Positions 8,254 through 17,156 are shown, counted from the stretch's first letter. The stretch is 33,129 bases of DNA from Thiomargarita sp. (GCA_020726335.1 DYSU01000027.1:1-33129); one strand, 5' to 3'. Notes: generated by a model not told the origin, from the sequence alone. Made by a program: numbers and translations.

Positions 8254-9243
8254 ATGACTGAACATCCATTTGCCCCCTATATTCGTATCATCGGCAAAGG
8301 CAAAAACGGCGCGCGTCCGCTGACTGAAGATGAAGCTTATCACGCCATGCAAATGATCATGGCCGAAGCGGTTTCACCCGAACAATTGGGCGCGTTCATG
8401 ATGTTGATGCGCATGAAAGAAGAAACCGCACCTGAGCTGGCGGGTTTTGTGCGCGCCATCAAAGAAGCCATGATTTTACCCCAACAAAGCCAAGCGGTGG
8501 ATTTGGATTGGTCATCCTATGCAGGCAAACGCCGCTATTTGCCATGGTTTTTGTTGTCTGCTTTGCTGTTGGCCGAAAATGGGGTGCGCGTGTTCATGCA
8601 CGGCAACAGCGGCCACACCGCAGGACGGTTGTATACCGATGAGGTGTTGCATTTGTTTGGCTTCAGTCCCGCGCCCTCGTTCAGCGACGCATTGCACCAA
8701 ATTGCACAACACAATTTCAGCTATATGTCCTTGGCGCAATTGTCACCCAAATTGGCCCATATCATGGCATGGCGGCACCAAATGGGCTTGCGTCTGCCCG
8801 TGCATACCGTGGTGCGCTTGCTCAACCCGTTCAATGCCGATTATTTGATACAAGGTATTTTCCACCCCGGTTATCGCCCTGTGCATCAGCAAGCGGCGGC
8901 GTTGCTCGGCCAAGCCCACATGGCGGTGTTAAAAGGCGATGGCGGCGAAATTGAGCGCAACCCTGACATGCCTTGTCTGGTGCAGTCGCTACACCACGGC
9001 GAATTGTCCAATGAAGAATGGCCTGAAATCTTTGGCAAACGCCATGTCAAAGAAGGCTTGGAACAACCTGAACGTTTGCTGGCCTTGTGGCGGGGCGAAT
9101 TGCTTGATGAGTTCCCAACCCAAACCGTGATGGGTACCACAGCGGTGGTATTAAAGCTGTTGGGCAAAGCGCAAAGCCAAGATGAAGCGCACAGCTTGGC
9201 GCAAGAATGGTGGTCACAACGCGATAAAAACAGGTTTGTATGA
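8254..9243 (+). CDS. ybiB: TrpD2/YbiB-type glycosyltransferase-like protein
   Basis: This ~329-residue protein has the fold pattern of anthranilate phosphoribosyltransferase. The N-terminal helical part contains LTEDEAYHAMQMIMAEAVSPEQLGAF-like spacing and the MMLMRMKEETAPELAGF helix, and a nucleoside-phosphorylase-like C-terminal part follows. The canonical glycine-rich PRPP motif (GTGGD) is replaced by MHGNSGHTAG, so it is probably not a tryptophan enzyme but a member of the TrpD2 (YbiB) group, whose E. coli member binds nucleic acid and is linked to the SOS response. ATG 8254 has AAGGA about 6 nt upstream; the longer in-frame start overlaps the previous gene. The stop overlaps the next start (ATGA), so it is translationally coupled to the ThiS-like gene. 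The family call is good; the in vivo role is unknown. Confidence 0.75.
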   Translation: MTEHPFAPYIRIIGKGKNGARPLTEDEAYHAMQMIMAEAVSPEQLGAFMMLMRMKEETAPELAGFVRAIKEAMILPQQSQAVDLDWSSYAGKRRYLPWFLLSALLLAENGVRVFMHGNSGHTAGRLYTDEVLHLFGFSPAPSFSDALHQIAQHNFSYMSLAQLSPKLAHIMAWRHQMGLRLPVHTVVRLLNPFNADYLIQGIFHPGYRPVHQQAAALLGQAHMAVLKGDGGEIERNPDMPCLVQSLHHGELSNEEWPEIFGKRHVKEGLEQPERLLALWRGELLDEFPTQTVMGTTAVVLKLLGKAQSQDEAHSLAQEWWSQRDKNRFV

Positions 9244-9446
9244 AAATTGAAATTGTATTAAATGGCGCAAAAACCAGCATCGACAACCCTTGTTCAGTGG
9301 CCAATTTACTACAACAGCTTGATTTAATTGATAAACGGCTGGCGGTAGAGGTTAATCAACAGTTGGTCAGCCGCAGTCAATTTGCCCACCATCTATTGAA
9401 CGCAAACGATAAAGTTGAAATCGTTCACGCAATAGGTGGCGGTTAA
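9240..9446 (+). CDS. thiS: ThiS-like sulfur carrier protein
   Basis: This 68-residue beta-grasp protein has the required C-terminal di-glycine (VEIVHAIGGG), the tail that is adenylated and thiocarboxylated to carry sulfur. The length and the pattern (MKIEIVLNG at the start, VAVEVN-like strand in the middle, NDKVEIV near the end) match ThiS of the thiazole branch of thiamine synthesis. The start overlaps the YbiB-like stop by 4 bp. No thiG, thiF or thiE is beside it, so the partners must be elsewhere; a MoaD- or CysO-type carrier is possible but less likely. It converges with the minus-strand flavoprotein gene, leaving only about 12 bp between their ends. Confidence 0.85.
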   Translation: MKIEIVLNGAKTSIDNPCSVANLLQQLDLIDKRLAVEVNQQLVSRSQFAHHLLNANDKVEIVHAIGGG

Positions 9447-9458
9447 GCAACGGCGCGC

Positions 9459-10583
9459 TTAGCGATAGGCACGCAAATAAAACCATTCAAAAAAGCGTTT
9501 GACCCAATGCAACCAAAAGCCTTTGAACATAAAATTGTGCTTGAGGTTGCGAAACACCAGTACGCCACTGTCTAAAGTATCGACAATGCAAATCAATTCA
9601 GCGGTGAAGCGGTGGGTTGGGGCTTTTCCATCCAAACCAGCCAATAAATTTTTCACCGCTGAAATCGCTTGCAAATCCGCAATATGCGCTTGTTTGGGCA
9701 ACCAATCGGGGCCTGTAAAACTGCCGCTGTCACCCGCAACGTAAATACCGCTGTAGCCTGCCACTTGGCAAAATTCATCCGCTTGAATAAAACCGCCCGC
9801 GCTCAGCGGCAAACGGCTGCCATTGAGCCACGCAGGCCCTGTCATGCCGGGCATGAACAAGGTCAAATCGCTGTGAAATTCGCCGCCTTCGGTTTTCACC
9901 CTGTTACGGGTAAAGCCTTGTAATGGATGACCTAAATGGGTTTCAATGCCACGGCGTTGCATTTCTTTGAGTAAATTGTCCACCGCTTTTTCGCCCAGCC
10001 GCCGCCCGGGTTTGGATGCGGGGCTGAAAAACACCAATTTGAAGGAGTTGCGCCGTTTTTGTTGTCGCAACAAGGTGTCGATGCCAAATAAAAATTCAAA
10101 CATCGGCCCGCCGCGCATTGCCGCAGGTTCATTGGGGTTGCTGCTGAAGCCAAAAGCCAGCGTGCCGCCTTGCATTTGTGCCAGTTTGTCGCTATAGGCT
10201 TTGGTTGCCTCATAGCTTTCGCAAGGGATGTGAACATGTTCGATGCCTGCCAATTTTTTGATAAACCGCCCGCCCGTGGCAATGATTAACCGGTCATAAT
10301 GGATTTCGCCGTCATTGAGTTTGATCAAATTGTCTTGTGGTTCAATACATTGCACGCTACCCACGCGGTAATCGACGTGGTGGCGTTGTAAATAGGGCAA
10401 GATATTGATGGTCAACGCTGCTTTGTCGCGCAAACCTGCGGGAATCCAAATTAAACTGGGGTAATAAAACAGCTCAGGCTTGGGCGCGACCAAGGTGATT
10501 TTGTGTTGAAAGCCTTGTTTGCGCAAAACAGAAACGGCTTTGAGTGCGGCAAAGCCTGCGCCGAGGATGACAATGGGGGTCAT
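9459..10583 (-). CDS. FAD-dependent oxidoreductase, sulfide:quinone oxidoreductase-like
   Basis: This 374-residue protein has an N-terminal FAD-binding Rossmann motif (VILGAGFAALKA, residues 5-16), a second dinucleotide region ending in IATGG (101-105), and the conserved FAD contact YVAGDSG (281-287). The C-terminus ends in amphipathic aromatic helices (FMFKGFWLHWVKRFFEWFYL) that would dock on the membrane as in SQR. Among the SQR redox cysteines, C121 (IPCESYE) and C332 (ICIVDTLDSG) sit near two expected positions. The third, usually in a CxGAP-like motif, is replaced by MRGGP (156-160). Sulfide oxidation by the standard mechanism is therefore doubtful. It may be a divergent SQR, a flavocytochrome c-like enzyme or an NDH-2-like enzyme. 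Quinone may be the electron acceptor. Confidence 0.75.
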   Translation of the reverse strand: MTPIVILGAGFAALKAVSVLRKQGFQHKITLVAPKPELFYYPSLIWIPAGLRDKAALTINILPYLQRHHVDYRVGSVQCIEPQDNLIKLNDGEIHYDRLIIATGGRFIKKLAGIEHVHIPCESYEATKAYSDKLAQMQGGTLAFGFSSNPNEPAAMRGGPMFEFLFGIDTLLRQQKRRNSFKLVFFSPASKPGRRLGEKAVDNLLKEMQRRGIETHLGHPLQGFTRNRVKTEGGEFHSDLTLFMPGMTGPAWLNGSRLPLSAGGFIQADEFCQVAGYSGIYVAGDSGSFTGPDWLPKQAHIADLQAISAVKNLLAGLDGKAPTHRFTAELICIVDTLDSGVLVFRNLKHNFMFKGFWLHWVKRFFEWFYLRAYR

Positions 10584-10595
10584 GGTTAAACCTTT

Positions 10596-11486
10596 TTAGT
10601 GAATTAAGGGAATCGGGGTTAAGGTAAACTGTTGTTGACGCAATAATTTAATCAAACCTTGTTTACCAGGCAAGTGTAATGCGCCGACGGCAATGAAAAT
10701 GCGCCCTTGGTTTAAATGCGGTAACATGCGCGCCAACATACGGACATTGCGCTGGGGAATCAAGCGTTGCATAAAGGCTTGGGTGGCTGGGTTGTTGCGG
10801 TTGATCATGGTTTGGCTGTCGTGTAATAGTTGGGTCAGATGGCCTTTTAAATACAAATTTAAAGTGTTGTTGACATCGTTGCGGTTGTTTTCTGTTTCGG
10901 CTAAGGTTTCTTTAAGCAACGCAATTTGCTCTGTTTGGGAAATTTGATAATACACCGACAATTGTTCTTGTGCGGTTTCTAAAGGATAAATCATTTTATC
11001 ATAAAGCAAAGCTTGGTAATAAATGGCGATATCCAAAATCACATCTTCATTGCCCGTGTTGCGATTCATGCCCAGATAATACACCGCCATCCAAGGTTGC
11101 AATTGCATGGCTTCGGACAAGCTTAAGCCATATTGGCTGATGGTTTGATAAAATTTGACAAACGCTTCTTTGCTCAAAACTTTCAGCAACGCAAATTTAT
11201 CTGGGGAAAATTTTTCAGGCAACATGTGTTCATCTTGGCCGCTGGGCAAGGTCTCCAACATCAGTTGTTTAGACTGTTGCAAATACGGCAACACCTGCAC
11301 CAGCAAGGGTTTAATTTGGGGATCATTGGAGTGCATGGTTGCGAACAAATAGCTATGGCCTTGAATTTGCGGGTGCGTGATGCGCCACAACAAGGCATCA
11401 TCTGTTGCCTGCACATTTAATGGTGACAAAAAAAGCAAAAAGCAATACAGTAACAGGCTGTTATATTTTGGGCTTGATATCGACAT
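10596..11486 (-). CDS. TraB/GumN family protein, exported
   Basis: This 296-residue protein has a signal peptide (hydrophobic residues about 10-27, ending VQA). It carries the two signature regions of the TraB/GumN (Tiki-like, GX2H) superfamily: YLFATMHSND near residue 46-55 and FIAVGALHLPGKQGL near the C-terminus. The first normally reads G-T-x-H; here it is A-T-M-H, so one glycine is lost but the histidine remains. Family members are proposed metallohydrolases. It lies 12 bp from the flavoprotein gene downstream on the same strand and may be co-transcribed with it. No clear Shine-Dalgarno sequence precedes ATG 11486, and the divergent gene starts only 12 bp away. Confidence 0.75.
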   Translation of the reverse strand: MSISSPKYNSLLLYCFLLFLSPLNVQATDDALLWRITHPQIQGHSYLFATMHSNDPQIKPLLVQVLPYLQQSKQLMLETLPSGQDEHMLPEKFSPDKFALLKVLSKEAFVKFYQTISQYGLSLSEAMQLQPWMAVYYLGMNRNTGNEDVILDIAIYYQALLYDKMIYPLETAQEQLSVYYQISQTEQIALLKETLAETENNRNDVNNTLNLYLKGHLTQLLHDSQTMINRNNPATQAFMQRLIPQRNVRMLARMLPHLNQGRIFIAVGALHLPGKQGLIKLLRQQQFTLTPIPLIH

Positions 11487-11498
11487 GAGGAAAAAACT

Positions 11499-12209
11499 AT
11501 GAAAACGATTGCTATCATTTTACTGCATTTATGCAGTCTTTTCTTATCTTTAGCGGTCATGGCCGCTGAGGGAACCCAAGTCAATTTCATCGGCTACACG
11601 GAAAAAGGCGATTATTTAGCGTTTGAAGAATACGGCGAACACGAAGGCAGCGGCGTACCTTATTCCGATATTTTTATTATTGATGTCAGCAAAAACCGCT
11701 ATGCGATCAAACCCATTAAAACCAACCCGCGTGATGTGGCGGCGTTTTCTTTGGATGAAACCCGCGAATTCAATCAAAAACAAGCCCAAGCCCAATTGGA
11801 TAAACTGGATATTTTGCCCAACAACACAGGCCAACAGGTGATCGCCCACGGTTTGTTAGACCTCGGTGTTGACCCCCATCAAGTTGAATTTGCGTTATAT
11901 CCGCCGATTGCCGATTATCTCAAAACCAAATTCAAACTGAAATTGACCGAAATTGAGACCGAAGAAAGCTGTTATGGCTTCGGCAAAGGTAAAAAAATGC
12001 AACTCAGTTTGCAAAAAAATGCGGATAAAGCGGTGTATTTGCAAAACGACAAAACCTTGCCTCCAACACGCGGTTGTCCGCTGGCGTATCGGATTCAAGA
12101 TGTGTTTGTTTATCATGAAAAACAATTGGCGGTGTTTTTGAATTTAATCTTGCCCGGCCACGAAGGCAAAACCCTGCGTTATAGGGTGGTGACAGGTCAA
12201 TTGCCTTAA
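11499..12209 (+). CDS. DUF2259-type predicted secreted protein
   Basis: This 236-residue protein has a signal peptide (1-22, ending VMA). The mature part opens with the family-like pattern VNFIGYTEKGDYLAFEEYG, a strand pair describing a state or metabolic readout as seen in DUF2259 members, followed by YSDIFIIDV. Two cysteines, in ETEESCYGFG and TRGCPLAY, probably form a disulfide. The function of the family is unknown. A Shine-Dalgarno sequence (GAGGAAA) overlaps the start region of the divergent TraB gene. The family name is from memory of the N-terminal pattern, so moderate confidence; coding status is firm. Confidence 0.7.
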   Translation: MKTIAIILLHLCSLFLSLAVMAAEGTQVNFIGYTEKGDYLAFEEYGEHEGSGVPYSDIFIIDVSKNRYAIKPIKTNPRDVAAFSLDETREFNQKQAQAQLDKLDILPNNTGQQVIAHGLLDLGVDPHQVEFALYPPIADYLKTKFKLKLTEIETEESCYGFGKGKKMQLSLQKNADKAVYLQNDKTLPPTRGCPLAYRIQDVFVYHEKQLAVFLNLILPGHEGKTLRYRVVTGQLP

Positions 12210-12240
12210 AGTTTTATTGCTTTTATTGTAACTAATTGAA

Positions 12241-13035
12241 TTAACTTCCAAATGTCGCGTTAACGACTTCCATCAGCGCGTTGATGGTTTCATCATCGTC
12301 ACTGAGTGGTTCAACCAGTGCAGCACGACAAGCCTCCACGGTTGATAAGCCGTTGTGGATGAGCGTGGCGGCATAAACCAATAAACGGGTGGATGCGGCT
12401 TCTTCCAAATCATAGCCTTTCAAGGCGCGCAAGGCGTTGGCCAAATTGACCAAGCGTTGCGCCTGTTCACGGGCAATCCCTGTTTCGCCGATGATGATTT
12501 CTTGCTCCAGTTTACTGGAGGGGTATTGGAATCGCATGGCAACAAAACGCTGGCGGGTGCTGGGTTTCATGCCTTTGAATACATGCTGATAACCGGGGTT
12601 ATAGGAAACCACCAGCATGAACTCGGGCGATGCTGTCAAGTTTTCACCTGTGCGCTCTATGGGTAGAATGCGTCGATCATCGGTCAACGGGTGTAGCACG
12701 ACAGTGGTGTCTTTACGCGCTTCCACCACTTCATCCAGATAACAAATGGCTCCTTCGCGCACAGCGCGGGTCAGCGGACCATCTTGCCAATAGGTTGCAC
12801 CATGGCCGATCAAATGCCGCCCAACCAAGTCGGCGGCGGTTAAATCATCATGACAGGCCACGGTGTATAAAGGCCGCCCCAGTTTTGCCGCCATGTAGCT
12901 GACGAAACGGGTTTTTCCGCACCCTGTAGGTCCTTTAATCAGCACAGGCAACTGGTAGTGATAAGCGTACTCAAAGAGATTGATTTCATTGCCAAAAGGC
13001 AAATAAAAAGGCGTTAAGGTGTTGGTGCTGGACAT
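12241..13035 (-). CDS. norQ: NorQ/NirQ, MoxR-type AAA+ ATPase for NO reductase activation
   Basis: This 264-residue ATPase has Walker A GPTGCGKT (35-42), Walker B with ICYLDEV, a sensor-type VVSYNPGYQ segment and an arginine-rich TRQRFVAMRF region, all close to NorQ/NirQ/CbbQ. NorQ acts with the von Willebrand protein NorD to insert the non-haem iron in NorB. Its norD partner is 14 kb away on the other strand of the same island (27360-29198). The start at 13035 has GGAG 8 nt upstream; a longer in-frame start would add 20 residues overlapping norF. It is the last gene of the leftward nor unit (gap of 22 bp after norF) and converges with the DUF2259 gene. Confidence 0.93.
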   Translation of the reverse strand: MSSTNTLTPFYLPFGNEINLFEYAYHYQLPVLIKGPTGCGKTRFVSYMAAKLGRPLYTVACHDDLTAADLVGRHLIGHGATYWQDGPLTRAVREGAICYLDEVVEARKDTTVVLHPLTDDRRILPIERTGENLTASPEFMLVVSYNPGYQHVFKGMKPSTRQRFVAMRFQYPSSKLEQEIIIGETGIAREQAQRLVNLANALRALKGYDLEEAASTRLLVYAATLIHNGLSTVEACRAALVEPLSDDDETINALMEVVNATFGS

Positions 13036-13057
13036 CACGTTTTCTCCATGCAGGGTT

Positions 13058-13327
13058 TTAAAAGGAATAGGCCAAGCTGACACCCAATGCAACAACCAAC
13101 AGCCAGCCCCAAACGATAAATCGCCATAAAGAGGGGGCTTGGCGCAGTGCCATGAAGTGATCAGCGATTAACTGTCCTTTCCATACGGTTGTCAAAAGCA
13201 ACGCAGTCATCACGGCATGGCTGCTGAGTCCAAGTTTACCCACGCCCAGCGCAAAGCCTGTCAGCAACAGCAAAAACAGCCATACCGTGGTACAAGGTTG
13301 CAACCAATAATGTTGCTTATCAGACAT
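13058..13327 (-). CDS. norF: NorF-like small membrane protein
   Basis: This 89-residue protein has three hydrophobic segments (about 14-32, 35-50 and 67-88) and a cytoplasmic-type charged loop QLIADHFMALRQAPSLWR. That loop is the mark of NorF and of the prokaryotic cytochrome c oxidase subunit IV family. NorF is a small accessory membrane protein commonly paired with NorE in denitrifiers, where it raises NO reductase activity. It sits between norE (34 bp) and norQ (22 bp), all on one strand, so one transcript is likely. Confidence 0.8.
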   Translation of the reverse strand: MSDKQHYWLQPCTTVWLFLLLLTGFALGVGKLGLSSHAVMTALLLTTVWKGQLIADHFMALRQAPSLWRFIVWGWLLVVALGVSLAYSF

Positions 13328-13361
13328 GTTTTACCTCATCTAATTAAAGGGATGTTGCGAA

Positions 13362-13931
13362 TTATTTCAGGATATACAGCAATGGAAACAGAACAACCCA
13401 AACCAAATCCACCATGTGCCAATAGGATGCAGCGCTTTCTAACCCACGGTGTTCGCTGGCACTGTAGCCGCCACGTTGGGTTTTGAGAAGAACAAAGCCA
13501 AGAATGACCATGCCCAAAATAACGTGCATGAAATGGAAAAAAGTCAAGGAAAAATAAAACATGAAAAATAGGTTGCTGTCTAAGTCATAACCTGCGGCAA
13601 GTTTGTCTTTGTATTCAAAGACTTTGACTATTAGAAAAAGCAACCCGCTGGCCAAAGCCGCGCCCAGCCAGCGTACACAAACAGGGCTTTGCTCTTGGCG
13701 TATGGCAGTGACAGCGCGCACCACACAATAACTGCCTGTGATGAGAACCAAAGTGTTAAATGCGCCCAACTCTTTATCCAAAGTTGCTTGGCCTGCGTTG
13801 AACAATTCAATATTGTAAGCACGGGTAAAAGCATAACCGATGAAAAAAATACCAAACACCAAAAGCTCGGCATAAATAAAAATCCACATGGCCAGATCAC
13901 CCGCAAGCTGGGGTTTAGCCTGATCATCCAT
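13362..13931 (-). CDS. norE: NorE, haem-copper oxidase subunit III-like protein
   Basis: This 189-residue membrane protein has about five transmembrane helices and the subunit III pattern: GDLAMWIFIYAELLVFGIFF near the N-terminus, FFHFMHVILGM in the fourth helix region and WHMVDLVWVVLFPLLYI at the end. In denitrifiers this short, five-helix form is NorE, an accessory of cNOR, not a true oxidase subunit. ATG 13931 has AAGGAG 8 nt upstream and starts MDDQAKP; the longer frame to 14021 overlaps the preceding small ORF and adds an unlikely extension. The place between a small membrane ORF and norF supports the call. Confidence 0.9.
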   Translation of the reverse strand: MDDQAKPQLAGDLAMWIFIYAELLVFGIFFIGYAFTRAYNIELFNAGQATLDKELGAFNTLVLITGSYCVVRAVTAIRQEQSPVCVRWLGAALASGLLFLIVKVFEYKDKLAAGYDLDSNLFFMFYFSLTFFHFMHVILGMVILGFVLLKTQRGGYSASEHRGLESAASYWHMVDLVWVVLFPLLYILK

Positions 13932-13948
13932 GATGATGACTCCTTGAA

Positions 13949-14188
13949 TTAAAGCTTTAAGAACAAAACCACACCCATAAAAGTGGCGAAGAAAAACAAG
14001 GTGATATTGAGTCCAACCCAATACTTGGCTTGGCTTGTTTTGACAGGATTGATCAGAAAAACGATGCCGCCAAAACCTGCCAAAATGGTCATTAAATCAG
14101 CAAAGGTAAAAGCGGCCATCAACAGTAATTTTTTGTTGGGTATGATGTCTGCCAGCAGTAAAACGCTGAATGTGGCAATGCCCAACAA
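13949..14188 (-). CDS. Small hydrophobic membrane protein of the nor cluster, start uncertain or frameshifted
   Basis: I do not recognise this protein. From TTG 14188 it is 79 residues with long hydrophobic segments (LMAAFTFADLMTILAGFGGIVFLI; GLNITLFFFATFMGVVLFL, quoted in part). The open frame continues upstream to 14242, and the extra codons (AYPTIWHYLAVIPAIIALLG) read like another membrane helix. That stretch has no ATG, GTG or TTG. An ATG at 14246-14244 lies one base out of frame, and removing one base from the A or G run after it would give a ~98-residue protein beginning M-K/R-AYPTIWHYL. So either a start-proximal frameshift, a sequencing error or a non-canonical start is present. The stop lies 17 bp before norE, which suggests co-expression with the NO reductase accessory genes. 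Confidence 0.55.
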   Translation of the reverse strand: MLGIATFSVLLLADIIPNKKLLLMAAFTFADLMTILAGFGGIVFLINPVKTSQAKYWVGLNITLFFFATFMGVVLFLKL

Positions 14189-14317
14189 GGCAATAATGGC
14201 GGGAATGACAGCGAGATAATGCCAGATTGTAGGGTAAGCCCTTCATAACTGATTGATTATGCCTATGTTCACCCTAAAACCCTTTTAAAAGAGCATTAAA
14301 GTGAAGCCAAGCTTTGC

Positions 14318-15163
14318 TTATTTAACGCCTTCAAACAACTCTACCGCTTTGTTCATTTCTTTGAGTAAAGGCAAACTAAGTTGCGCGGCTTTGTTTAAAC
14401 CTGCAACAGAAACATCGACAGCATCCAACACAGGCTTAAATTCATGCCATAACTTTTGCACTGTTTCCAGTTGGGCGCGAATGGCCGCATCTTGTGTGCC
14501 TGACAACCCCAGTTCAGCATCGCCTTCAAACAAGCCTTTTAAAGTGCGTTCAAACAAAGCGACGGTTTTTTGCAAATGGGCTTTGTTCTCTTCCACCCCA
14601 ATGCCGTTGGCCACCAGCAACAATTCTTTGGTCATTTTTTGGGTCAACATCCGTTGTTTGCCCGCCAGATTGAGGGTGGTTGCCGTTGCTGGGGCAAGCG
14701 CAGAACCTGCGGCTTTCTCATACATACCGACAGCCGCATTCATTTCTTGCAACAAAGGCAGGTTTTCTGCCGCGATTTTTTTCAACACGGTCACGTCCAC
14801 ATCGCCGCCGATAACTGATTGAACGGTTTGATTAAAACTGTTCCATAAAGCGGCCACTTTATCCAGTTGAGCAACAATGGCGGCATCTTCTGTTTTGGGT
14901 AAATTCAATTCGGCATCGCCGTTTTTCAGGCCTTTGAGGGTTTTGTCAAATAACACGGCAGTCTGTTGCAATGCCGTTTTATTGGCCTCTGCATCAATGC
15001 CTTTGGCCACCAATAACGCTTCTTTGCTCATTTTTTGGGTCAGCATCCGCTGTTTGCCCGCCAAATTGATGACGGTTCCCATGTCAGCCCATACTGAACC
15101 TGTAGACAAGCCAATGGCCAGCAATGAAGCGGCAATGGTTTGTGATAATTTCAAATAACTCAT
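14318..15163 (-). CDS. Exported protein with two tandem PilJ/NarX-type sensor domains
   Basis: This 281-residue protein has a signal peptide (1-26, ending VWA) and then two copies of one ~130-residue all-helical domain. Each copy starts with the P-box-like motif: INLAGKQRMLTQKM at 32-45 and LNLAGKQRMLTQKM at 164-177, an internal period of 132. This N-A-G-x-x-R-M pattern is known from the periplasmic sensor part of NarX and from PilJ N-terminal domains, where the arginine helps bind nitrate or nitrite. Here there is no transmembrane signalling helix, HAMP, kinase or methyl-accepting domain, so it seems to be a free periplasmic protein. It lies between norB and norE, separated from norB by a strong hairpin. 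It could be a nitrate/nitrite-binding accessory or buffer. The domain call is good; the role is inferred. Confidence 0.85.
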   Translation of the reverse strand: MSYLKLSQTIAASLLAIGLSTGSVWADMGTVINLAGKQRMLTQKMSKEALLVAKGIDAEANKTALQQTAVLFDKTLKGLKNGDAELNLPKTEDAAIVAQLDKVAALWNSFNQTVQSVIGGDVDVTVLKKIAAENLPLLQEMNAAVGMYEKAAGSALAPATATTLNLAGKQRMLTQKMTKELLLVANGIGVEENKAHLQKTVALFERTLKGLFEGDAELGLSGTQDAAIRAQLETVQKLWHEFKPVLDAVDVSVAGLNKAAQLSLPLLKEMNKAVELFEGVK

Positions 15164-15189
15164 AATTTTTCCTTAAAATACAATGAATA

Positions 15190-15222
15190 AGGGCTGTCAA
15201 ACGGTTTATGTCTGACAGCCCT
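15190..15222 (-). terminator. Strong hairpin between norB and the PilJ-domain gene
   Basis: AGGGCTGTCA and TGACAGCCCT form a perfect 10-bp stem around a 13-nt loop, 11 bp after the norB stop on the minus strand. The downstream bases are only partly T-rich (TTATTCATTG), so it may be a leaky terminator or an mRNA 3'-end stabiliser that lowers expression of the genes after norCB. Confidence 0.6.
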
Positions 15223-15232
15223 GTGGTTACTA

Positions 15233-16615
<1,383 letters not shown>

Positions 16616-16643
16616 TCAGTGTACTCCTTAAGTGATTAGAGGC

Positions 16644-17078
16644 TTAACCTTGGATATTGGGTGGCCAATTGGCGGTCTTGATTTCTGAGACGTATTTCAA
16701 AAATTGGGCGAGGGCCTCCAGTTCATCATCTGAAAAATTGAACTGGGGCATACTGCGGCGATTGGGTATGCCTTGCGCAGGACGGCTTTTGATAAAAGCT
16801 TTAACCGCTTCAGTGCTGTTGCCAAAGCGTTTGTAGACATTCCCCAGCTCTGGTGCGAAATACGCACCTTCGCCAAGCAAAGTATGGCAACCAATGCAAT
16901 TATTCTCTTCCCATAGCCGCTTGCCTTGCGCCACTTGTTCAGTGATTGCGCCGCGATTATCGCGTTCGGGGAAGTTGGCATTGGTATGGAAAGTTAATCC
17001 TAAAAATAAGAGTAGAAAAAATAACGAGCCGCCATAGTAAATATTGCGAGCCACCGTTTTGTTCAAGACTTCGCTCAC
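16644..17078 (-). CDS. norC: NorC, cytochrome c subunit of NO reductase
   Basis: This 144-residue protein has one N-terminal membrane anchor (about 13-31) and a periplasmic monohaem domain with CIGCH at 61-65. It has the NorC-typical sequence TLLGEGAYFAPELGNVY just after the haem, and M110 in RRSMPQFNFS as the axial ligand. It passes electrons from periplasmic cytochromes or cupredoxins to NorB. The start codon is GTG, supported by AGGAG 8 nt upstream. A perfect FNR/DNR box and a GATAAT -10 element lie upstream, so norC heads the leftward nor transcript. Confidence 0.97.
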   Translation of the reverse strand: MSEVLNKTVARNIYYGGSLFFLLLFLGLTFHTNANFPERDNRGAITEQVAQGKRLWEENNCIGCHTLLGEGAYFAPELGNVYKRFGNSTEAVKAFIKSRPAQGIPNRRSMPQFNFSDDELEALAQFLKYVSEIKTANWPPNIQG

Positions 17079-17114
17079 GGTTCAATCTCCTGCTGGGTGG
17101 ATAAAAGAGCTTCG

Positions 17115-17156
17115 ATTATCTATAACCCCAAAGCCCATAACCTTGATGTGCATCAA
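17115..17156 (-). promoter_or_regulatory. FNR/DNR-type box and -10 element of the norCB promoter
   Basis: On the minus strand, TTGATGCACATCAA (17156-17143) is a perfect TTGAT-N4-ATCAA palindrome. GATAAT (17120-17115) begins 22 bp after it, placing the box centre close to -41.5 of a start near 17108, the class II activator position. The leader to norC would be about 30 nt. This is the expected control of norCB by an NO- or oxygen-sensing CRP/FNR-family regulator; the regulator itself is not in the window. Confidence 0.85.
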
